In this document: piece by piece, positions 1-9,700 of the stretch
Position numbering within the stretch: position 1 is the first letter of the stretch
Layout: every line of letters begins with the position of its first letter
NCBI GenBank assembly: GCA_905221605.1
Contig: CAJNDS010000001.1
Location: forward strand, 715,025-777,524
Direction of reading: 5' to 3'
From: Symbiodinium natans
Lineage: Eukaryota; Sar; Dinophyceae; Suessiales; Symbiodiniaceae
DNA length: 62,500 nt
Translations under genes and position numbers: made by a program
The notes under the pieces: model-generated
Seen by the model: only the letters and a program-made list of their open reading frames with translations
The model's database searches: none
What the model was told of the DNA's origin: nothing

Positions 1-31
1 CCCTAAACCCTAAACCCTAAACCCTAAACCC
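1..31. repeat. Short CCCTAAA array at the window edge (intron of AMT)
   Basis: About four CCCTAAA units. The AMT exon at 61-114 continues leftward with a GC donor at 59-60, so this is intronic repeat cut by the window edge, not a telomere. Confidence 0.9.
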
Positions 32-60
32 TTCGCTCTGCGGCATCCTTTGAGCCGAGC

Positions 61-831
61 ATCTGCGAGAGCGCCCAGGGGCTCCACGAAGCCGGCGCAG
101 GGGGTGATGTTCACCTCGAAGGGCTTTGGGGTTTAGGGTTTGCGGTTTAGGGTTAGGGTCTAGGGTCTAGGGTCTAGGGTCTAGGGTCTAGGGTCTAGGG
201 TCTAGGGTCTAGGGTCTAGGGTCTAGGGTCTAGGGTCTAGGGTCTAGGGTTTAGGGTTTAGGGTTTAGGCTTTAGGCTTTAGGCTTTAGGGTTCGGGTTT
301 ACGGTTCTGGGTTCTGGGTTCTGGGTTCTGGGTTCTGGGTTCTGGGTTCTGGGTTCTGGGTTCTGGGTTCTGGGTTCTGGGTTCTGGGTTCTGGGTTCTG
401 GGTTCTGGGTTCTGGGTTCTGGGTTCTGGGTTCTGGGTTCTGGGTTCTGGGTTCTGGGTTCTGGGGGTTCTGCGGAACAAGTTCAATTGCTCCCCCGCGA
501 AAAACCAGGCAACAAGACCAAGATCTGCGATTTTCCACGGTCCTACTTCGGGCAGATTGGCACTGGCTGGAGGTTGGGGGAGTGGTAGGGCCCTAAACCC
601 TAAACCCTAAACCCTAAACCCTAAACCCTAAACCCTAAACCCTAAGGCTGCTTTTGGGTGAACAGACTCCTCATGTGTCTTAGGCCAGGGCGCAAGCCCT
701 GCCACGGCTCCCGACATCGCGCCCACGGAGGTGGGCGCTCCGTCCAAGATGCGCTCCACCGTGATCCACATGACCTGGGTTTTGGGAACCCTAAACCCGA
801 AACCCTGAACCCTAAACCCTAACCCTAAACC

Positions 832-877
<46 letters not shown>

Positions 878-3800
878 ACCCTAAACCCTAAACCCTAAAC
901 CCTAAACCCTAAACCGTAAACCCTAAACTCCAGGGTACCATCGCGGCAGCCGCCGCGATGTAGGTGGTTGCGATGGCGAGGCCGCAGTCTGCATTGGCCG
1001 CAAAGGCCGAGCCGCCGTTGAAGCCGGTCCAACCGAGCCTTGGCTGCACTTAGGAGGGTTTAGGGTTTAGGGTTTAGGGTGTAGGGTGTAGGGTTTAGGG
1101 TTTAGGGTTTAGGGTTTAGGGTTTAGGGTTTAGGGTTTAGGGTTTAGGGTTTAGGGTTTCGGGTTTCGGGTTTCGGGTTTCGGGTTTAGGGTTTGGGGTT
1201 TGGGGTTTAGGGTTTAGGGTTTAGGGTTTAGGGTTTAGGGTTCAGGGTTTCGGGTTTGGGGTTCCTTGTTAAGAAACCCAATAAACCCGAAAAGGCTACA
1301 AAGGAGCCAGAGGATGCCCCCGCCCAAGATCACGAAGGGCAAGTTCGAGGGGAAGCTCTCGTCTTTGTGCCTTCGACCCTACCCCGGGTTTAGGGTTTAG
1401 GGTTTAGGGTTTAGGGTTTAGGGTTTAGGGTTTAGGGTTTCGGGTTTCGGGTTTAGGGTTTAGGGTTTAGGGTTTAGGGTTTAGGGTTTAGGGTTTCGGG
1501 TTTCGTGAAACTCACAGACTTCGAAACTCGCCGCCTTCGCTCGCCGAGTAGGGATGCCAAAGCAAAGGCGGAGGTGCCAGAGCTGATGTGAACCACGGTG
1601 CCTCCTGCAAAGTCCTGGGGGGCAATATACTTGGTAACAGCCCCAATCCTGACCGAAGATGGTCGAATTGCGACAGGGGTTGAGGGGTTTAGGGATTGAG
1701 GGCTTGAGGGCTTGAGGGCTTGAAGGGGTCTAGGGTTTAGGGGATTTAGGGTTTAGGGTTTAGAGTTTAGGGGTCCAGGGGTTTCGGGCTTAGGGGCCTG
1801 AGGGCTAAGGGCTCCGCAGCTTCGCTGCTCCCAACGATCCTTGGCACCCATTTCGGCGATCCAGCCGCCGCCCCAGATCCAGTGGCACAGCGGCACATAC
1901 ACCGCTAGGACCCAGGCGACGATGAAGATGGCGTAAGCCGAGAATCCTGGACCCTAGCCCTAAACCCTAAACCCTAGCCCTAAACCCTAAACCCTAAACC
2001 CTAAACCCGAAACCCTAAACCCTAAACCCTAAACCCTAAACTCAGGGCCTAGGCCGCCCCCCTACAGAAGGGGGGCGGCGCTTAAGCCCTTCGACCTGGA
2101 TGGCGAAAGTCGACCCAGGTCGCTTGCCCGCCTCCTGCAGCCCGGAGGTCGGTAGCACCCACGATGGGCCCGGTACCGGAGCAGGTTCTCCCGGGGACCA
2201 GTACTGGTCCCCTTAATAAAGTAAATACCCTAAATTTCAAGTACCCTGGATGGGGCTGGCTTTTCTGGGGAGGGTACCCCAAGGCCCCCAAGCCAGGAGG
2301 ACCTGGACCCCTCACCGCAGCGTGTCCAGGGACCAGGGGGCCTCAGGGCTGGTCCAGGCAGGGTGGGCGCTCAAAAAGTGCTTTTTTGGGTTTCTCGATT
2401 TTTTCTGGCCCCTGCCTCTCCCTGGCCCCCCTGGCCCCCCCTGGCCCCCTGGCCCCCGCTGCCTTGGCCCCCCCTTGACCCCCTCCCGGCCCCCTGGCCC
2501 CCTCTGGCCTTGCCTGGCCCCCCCTGACGGCTTTGATCCTGACCCCTTTGCCTCCGACCCACCCCCGAACTTCATGAAAAAAAATGAACTGTTGCCTTGA
2601 GTTTAGGCCTAAACCCTAAAAGGAATAGGTTTGGGTGGCTTTGCCGCCTTGGACGGCGTGGGGTGGGAGAAAAGTATTAGATGGCCCTCCACAATCGGGC
2701 CAAAAGCTGCTCTTCGCACCTCACGAAGCTTTCGAGCTTGTTCCGAAACCTAACCTTCACAGCACCTACGCCCTATCACAGCAAACCCTAAACCCTAAAC
2801 CCTAAACCCTAAACCCTAAACCCTAAACCCTAAACCCTAAACCCTAAACCCTAAACCCTAAACCCTAAACCCTAAACCCTAAACCCAACCCAAAGCGAAG
2901 TGTGCCAGGGGATGGTGCTCGTTGTCAGGTCAACATGCTCGTGCTGCCTGGAATCTGACAAAGGTAGGAGCTGCTCCATAAGGGATTTCATCCCAAAGTT
3001 GCGCTCTAAATCCTACACCCCTAGTTAAACCCAAACCCAGGAGTAGGTAAGACTAAACCCTAAACCCTAAACCCTAAACCCTAAACCCTAAACCCTCTCA
3101 ACCTTCGACTTGAGTGGGCAGCAAGGGCTTAGCTGAGGAGCGGATGCGCTCGACGACGGCACCGGAGATGATCGCCGCCGCAATAATGGCCTGAGTTAAG
3201 GGATTTAGGCTTTTCGGGTTTGGGGTTTAAGCAGTTACTTCTTGATGTATTTGTTTTTTGTTGGAACCCCTAAACCCCTAAACCCCTAGACCCCCAAAGG
3301 TTTGCCCTGAGCGCGCCCAGAAGCAAAGGTCATCTGGAAGATCGCGAAGGTCAGACCTGTCTAGTGAATGGTTCAAGGGGGGGTATGTCCCAAGGCTCCC
3401 TAAGGCTCCCTAAGCTTCCCTAAGGTTCCCTAGGTACCTACCCCCATGAACTGCCCCCCCTTAAGAACCCAATAAGGGTTTCGAAGTTTTCCAGCGAAGG
3501 GATGCTCCGGACTTCGTTTTTTTGTCAACCAGAATGGGGGGGGTGTGAGGATGGTCCGGGTTCAGGGTTCAGGTTCCAGGGCCCAGGGTTTAGGATTTCG
3601 GGTCTAGCGTTTCATAGCCGAGGGGTTTTTGGAGTCTGGGGCGTGTGCCTGGCATGGTCGTGCCGGGCCAGACTGTGTCGAGGTTGCGGAAGCCGACGTA
3701 CGTGAAGCCCTTCCCGGCACCCCACTCATCGAAAGACCAGGTGAAGCCGAACACAAGCCAGGTGATGGTCGTCAGTCCCATAGAAATGACCGACCTAAGT

Positions 3801-4862
3801 AGCGGCTCGAGCGGGCTCTGAGGCTTGGGGCTTTGGGTACCTCGGGTTTAGGCTGTGGCCTGCTGACATGCGCAGCAGCTCATCTCGTCGTCTCTTACGT
3901 GGCAGCCCGGCGGCATCATCATGGTGTTCACGATGTTGCTGTCGCGCACCAGCCCGCCATAGAAGAATGCGAGGCCTGACGGAGGAGGAACTGTATCTGC
4001 GACACAACTTAAGCCCGTGGGTGGTTAGAGGCAGTGCGCGGAGAGAGGCGCTGAAAAAGCGCGAGGTGTAAAGAGGCGACATGCCCCAGAGCTCTAGGGC
4101 GGTATCTGCGCACAACCTAAACCGGTAGGTGGTTAGAGGCCTGAAGAAAGGCCTGACGGAGTATAGGGTTCGGGGTTAAGAAATTAGGGCGATGAAGTCT
4201 GTGAGACTCAGCCACTCACACCGGGGGGTGGTCAGGCACACCACGAGGGAGTGCGGAGACGGGGGAGGAGAGCCTGCAGAACGGAATGCGGTCTACACCC
4301 TGTGCGAAGTCCCCAAATCCCAAACTCCCGAACCCGAACCCCCCGCCAAAAAAAAATCCTTAAGCCCGAAACCGATCAGATGCCAACCGGACGCTGGCAT
4401 AAACCCAAAACACCAAAAAACCTAGACCCGAAAACGAAAGTGCCACACACCACAGCTACCCTGAACTCTAAACCCTAAACCCTAAACCCTCAAGCCCTAA
4501 ACCCTAAACCGTAAACCCTAAACCCTAAACCCTAAACCCTTAACCCTAAACCCTAAACCCTAAACACCCTTAAACCCTTAAACCCTTAAACCCTTAAACC
4601 CTAAACCCTTAAACCCTTAACATGGCTGCCACGCCTGGCGTCATGAAGAGCACCAGAGCACAGGACGTGGCCATCCAGGCCTTGGCCATGCCCTAAACCC
4701 TAAACCCCAAGCCCTAAACCCTAAACCCTAAACCCTAAACCCTAAACCCTAAACCCTAAACCCTAAACCCTAAACCCTAAACCCTAAACCCTAAACCCTA
4801 AACCCTAAACCCTAACCTGCATGCATCTAGGGCACAGTGTCGCCATGGCTGAGGGCTTCCAT
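61..4862 (-). CDS. AMT: Ammonium transporter (Amt/Mep family), 5' twelve exons, runs off left edge
   Basis: Membrane channel for ammonium uptake. Exons in minus order: 4836-4862, 4635-4680, 3912-3975, 3649-3794, 3325-3356, 3142-3190, 1840-1946, 1535-1614, 1308-1370, 939-1038, 694-774, 61-114; together 849 nt, 283 codons, one open frame. The start ATG at 4860-4862 gives MEALSHGDT, then AWM and the first membrane helix. Family motifs in order: FYGGLVR (residue 29), NTMMM (41), FQMTF (about 101), [13 protein letters not shown] (from 114), the signature [13 protein letters not shown] (from 158, with the twin-site Asp158 and pore His166), [15 protein letters not shown] (from 207), SGAVAGL and [11 protein letters not shown]. 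Usual length is 400-500 residues, so the last third lies outside. Of the 11 introns, donors are 8 GC, 2 GT and 1 GA; every acceptor is AG followed by G. All introns carry telomere-like or degenerate TTTAGGG DNA. Family assignment is certain; some splice points could shift by a few bases. Confidence 0.93.
127..264. repeat. (GGGTCTA)n telomere-variant array
   Basis: A homogeneous run of the single-base variant GGGTCTA passes into GGGTTTA near 250. It lies in the last AMT intron of the window. Confidence 0.95.
303..468. repeat. (GGGTTCT)n telomere-variant array
   Basis: About 23 near-perfect GGGTTCT units in the same AMT intron as the GGGTCTA array. The repeat-encoded frames (PEPRTQN repeats) over it are artefacts. 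Confidence 0.95.
2785..2886. repeat. CCCTAAA array
   Basis: About 14 units, inside the 1.2-kb AMT intron between the exons at 3142-3190 and 1840-1946. Confidence 0.95.
4691..4815. repeat. CCCTAAA array filling the first AMT intron
   Basis: This array makes up nearly all of the 154-nt intron between AMT exons 1 (4836-4862) and 2 (4635-4680). Confidence 0.95.
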
Positions 4863-5280
4863 CGTCCCTCACACGAACTGTGGGCTTGTGGCCTTTTGGA
4901 GGCAGACGCTTGAGCCCGACCGCAACTGCGTAGGAGTTGGGGTTTAGGGTTTAGGGTTTAAGGTTTAGGGTTAGGGTTTAGGGTTTAGGGCTGAAAACGG
5001 CCTTGTCTCCCAAAGCCGATAACCTCAGACGCAACCGGTGTACCAACAGACACCTTAAACACCCTTGGACCGAAGACTGAGTGCAGCAACCTGAGCTGAA
5101 ACACCACACTTTCTTTGAATGAGTCTTCTTAGGACGCCCAGTCGGAACCCCCTAAAGCCCTAAGCCGCGCAGCCTCAGGTCAGAGTTTATGGTGGAGGGC
5201 TTAGGGGTTCTGAGGGTAATTGAGGGTGTCGGGGTTGGGGATTTAGGGCTTTACGAGGCATAGGGTTGTCTGTCAGGGCT

Positions 5281-6697
5281 GAGCAGCTGCAGCACGGGCG
5301 AGTGTTGCAGGTTGACGCCGTGGTTGATGCCTCGCTTGCGCGAAAGGTTTCCACGGCCTATAAGCCCGATCAACCCGTTCCACAATCAACCGTTTCATGA
5401 ATGAACCCTATATTAAACCATAACAAGCCCTAGAAATCCTATAAACCCCTTAAGCCCAACAAACCGCCCAAACCCCAAAAACCTCACAAACCCCCCACTT
5501 TTGGGGTAGTTACATGGTCCCTTAGTATGGGCCCTTAACAGGGGGACCCCCTTATATACCCCTTATATACCCTATAAACCCCAAGCGCCCATGCTTCAGA
5601 ACCCTTGAAAGGAGGCACGGGACCAGATAAAGGGCCCATGAAACTACCGTAAATCCACTCCAAACCCTCTCTTGAAGGTTGAGGGTTTAAAGTTTAGGGC
5701 TTAGGCTTCGGGCTTAGGGTTTAGGGTTCTGGGTTTTGGGTTTAGGGATGTTTAGGGTTTAGGGTTTCGGGTTTAGGGCTTAGGGATGTTTAGGGTTTAG
5801 GGGTTAGGGTTCAGGGTTTAGGGGGGAGCTTTGTAGAGTCTTAGGCGCCATCTGCCAGCAGGAAGGTCGTTGCCAAGTGGTGCACTTCACCAGCCTGGGC
5901 TTTTGGGGCCTACGGAGCTTCGAAACCCGAAGCCCCAAACCCTGAACCCCTGAGCGGGCTTTCGGCGCTTGGAGGTCAGATGTGAGGTTTCAGGGGGCCA
6001 ACATGGGCTGGGGCGTGCAAAAAAAATGCTTTGAGGTCTGCCAAAACTCAAGCAGAGCGATCAGCGGCTTGGGGTTAGGGTTTAGGGCTTGGGGTTTACG
6101 GCTCAGGGCTAAGGGTTTGAGAGTTTAAGGTTCAGGGCTTGGGGCTTAGGGTGTAGGGCAAAAGCCGGCCAAAAAACTCAAACACAAGGGGGAGGTTCTC
6201 AAAGTTAGGGTCCCTGTTGGGATCCTTACTTTTTGTTATGGTCTCATGAAAGAAGGGCCCACAAGGCAGAGAATTCCCCCAACAAAGTGCTGAACCCTCA
6301 ACCCTAAACCCTCAACTCTCAACCCTAAACCCTAAGCCCTAAACCCAAAATCCTAGAACCCTAAACCCTAAACCCTAAACCCTAAACCCTAAACCCTAAA
6401 CCCTAAACCCTAAACCCTAGACCCTAGACCCTATAACCCTAAACCCTAAACAACTCATGAAAAAGGGAAGCGCAGCCTCGCCAGCGTGGGGTCGGTAGGT
6501 GAAATGCCAGGGTCGGCCCAACAACTTGCAGAGGTGATTCCACCTCCGCGGCAAGGCCATGTTTAGGGCTTTGGTGTGTGGGGTTTAGGGTTTAGGGCTT
6601 AGGGCTTCGGGCTTGGTATTTGGGGTTGAGGACTTCGAGAGCTTGTAGGGCGCAAGCGCTCAGAGCCTAGGGCTGGTTGGGGGTTTGGGCTCAGGGT

Positions 6698-6732
<35 letters not shown>

Positions 6733-9700
6733 GCGCTTGCTTGGGGATTTTTGGAGTTTGGGATTTAGGGATTGCTTCCACTGAGCTCCGAAACCCCTCG
6801 TCACGATTTTTTCGGCTACAGTATGGGCCCCTTCTTGGGGCGGGCCCCCCCCCCCCCCCACGTACTCTTACCCACGGGACCCACAGGAAATGCTTCAATT
6901 CCTGTGGGTCTTGGCCTGTCCACCCATGGCTTCATCCCTCCCCATCCTCCCAGCACTCTGCCCACCCCACCCATCCATCCGGTCATTATTGGTTCATGGG
7001 GCCCCTCATGGCTCCGTCCCTGGCTCCCGCTCCCCGTGGCCCCATGAGGTCATGGATGGGGCCATGGCCCTTGGCTGGCTCTGTGGTTACATAGACAGCC
7101 AATGGATAAGGGCAGATCTGTATCAGATTGTCGGGCTTCTCTGGGTAGATCTTCTGGAAGAGCTGCTGCAACAAGTGATCGTCGAACAACGTGTGGACCG
7201 GCAGGTCATCTGCTGCAACCCTAAACCCTAAACCCTTAACCCTAAATCCCACCTTCACGAAGGTCATGTCCAGGTCGAGGGGGAAAAATTGATTTGAGAG
7301 CCCACCCTTGTCTGCACAGGCACTGGAGCAAAAGCATCTGCTTGTCTGGGTCGGGGGCCTGTATCCAAGAAGTCACCCCTGTGAAGAAGACAGTAGGCTG
7401 GATTGACTTGTGGCGTCACAATTTCTTCTTCACCAAAGGTCTGAATAATCAGACCTGGCAGGAAGCCCCCCAATCAAGTTCACCACCTCCCTGGGAAACC
7501 TCCCTGGAAACGCCATCTGGGCCCGATTTGAAGATCATGGCTGAGTCCTGGGCCTGACAGTTGCAGAATGCTACGCCCGCCTTAGAGCCGGAAGCGGGTC
7601 GCGTAGCGTGAAATGACGGCACAAGCCAAAGAAGGAATGAGGACACCCTGGAAACTCCTGTGGCCCTCAAACTTACCGACCCCAAGAAACCCCAAAACAC
7701 CCTAAACCCTTAAGACCTAAGACTTTAGCCCCCAAGAGTGCCAACACCCGGCGCCTGCAGATGTTCGTGAAGATGTAGTACGAGTAGTACGAGTACGGAG
7801 GGTTCTCGCCTGGATGTGAGGGGACGACGCAGACTCGAAAAACTCAAAAACCCTAAGCCCTAAACTCTGAACCCTAGAAACTGAACCCTAAACCCTGAAC
7901 CCCAAGTCAAGGTCGTAGGGGGGCGTTTTCAGCTGAGAGAACCCTGCTCCCAATTGTTTGAAGAACGAAAGGGGGAACCCTGTTTTATTCAGCGGGGTTT
8001 TGTTCGGGGACCTCGAGCACCCCCCCCCACCCCCCCACCCTCAAATACCCTAAACCGTAAACCGTAAACCCTAACCCTAAAGCATAAACCCCTAAACCCC
8101 TAAACCCTACCTAAGCCCATGCAAAAAAGCAAAGGCACCACTAAAGAGAAACTCTACCAGAAAGAGAAACCGTGCTCTGACCCTGGTTCCCTATAAACCC
8201 AGCCGTTCCAGTCCTACAAGCCCTAACCCAAAACCCTAAACCCTAAACCCTAAACCCTAAACCCTAACCCTAAACCCTAAACCCTAAACCCTAAACCCTA
8301 AACCCTAACCCCAAACCCCAAACCCTAAACCCTACTACCCCCCCCCCCCCAAACCTAAACCCTGACCCCTGCGAACCCTAAACCCTAAACTACCACTCAT
8401 GACGCCCCTCTCCTTACAAGGCGGGGGGCCGATGGCCCAGAGCTGCGGTCGCAACACATCCGACCCGTCCGTCGGACCTGTGCGGAGCTCGAAAGCCCAA
8501 ACCCTCCAGGATTTGGGGTTTAGGGTTTAGGGTTTTGGGTTTTGGGTTTAGGGTTTAGGTTTTTAGGGTTTTAGGGTTTTAGGGTTTGGGGTTTAGAGCT
8601 TAGGGTTTATTTAGGGTTTAGGGCAGAATTCTAACAGCCTGAAGCCACAGGTCGTGCCCGACACAGTGCGGTGCTGCCATTTTCTAAGCACTACAAACTG
8701 CAAACCCTCAAAAACCTTTAAAACCAAAGCCCCTGAACCATGAACCCCCTAAGCCCTTGAAGCCCAAAACCATTAGCCCTGGCACCATTCCAACCCTAAA
8801 CCCCAAACCCTAAACCCTAAACCCCAAACCCCAAACCCTTAACCCTTACTTGATCATGCTCTTGCGGCCCCCAGCGGCCCATCACCTCGCCGTAGAGCTG
8901 CGAGCCTGGGATGGCGGGGCTTAGGGTTTAGGTGTAGCGTGGAAGGGTGGGAGCGTGGGAGGCTGGGAGGGTGGGAGGGTGTGGGAGGGTGCGGGAGGGT
9001 GGAAGAACCTACCAGTACAGTACGTGCTTCTTTCCGGCGCCCTGCACATTGTGGCCGAAAGAACCCAAAACGAAAGCTTTGCAGCCCTCACGCGACTGAG
9101 GGTCCCAAGCAAGACAAGGGACCGTTTTGCTCAGCGTCTTAGGGCCTGCGTGAGGACTGAACCACTTTAAGACAGCACAAGGGAATCACCGGAGAAACCA
9201 AAAAACCCAAGGTCCTGAAGCACCACTGAGGCCCAGTCGTCGAACGGTCAGCTGATCGGGAACGCTCTCGTCATCTACGCTGTCGAAGCCCGTGATGACC
9301 TGCGAGGAAGAAGGTGCTACTGTTGGATAGGGTCTCGGGGACTTGGGGACGTGGGGGTGGGTTTAGGGTTTAGGGTTTAGGTTCGTTTAGGGTTTAGGGT
9401 TTAGGGTTTATGTCATGCCTCTGCTCGCAATCGAACCAGGAAGAGAGCGACACAAGCCAGGAATGCAAGTGAAAGATACTTGGTCCAGTCTCTAAATGAA
9501 GCTCACTTTTTGAGGTGCCGTAAATGGAAAGCTCCATGTTAGAGTCGAAATCCCCAGAGATCCTAGGGACCGAATTTTCAAGAAAGCAGCCCAGTGGTGC
9601 GCTGCAGAAACTGCGGAACTGCCCTTTCAAATTTAGTCGTGAGTTCCGGCTGCGGGGGATCCCCAGATGATCAAGAATCATCCGCGCACGCGAACCCATA

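Noticed and set aside
1-31. Chromosome-end telomere at the left edge
   Set aside because: Only about four units, and the AMT gene continues leftward past position 61 with an open intron; interstitial arrays are far longer.
286-538. Open frames encoding PEPRTQN repeats
   Set aside because: Direct translations of the GGGTTCT array within an AMT intron.
2164-2600. Proline-rich open frames of about 100 residues
   Set aside because: They lie inside the AMT intron between 3142 and 1946, are GC-biased with open frames on both strands, and the flanking exons join in frame without them.
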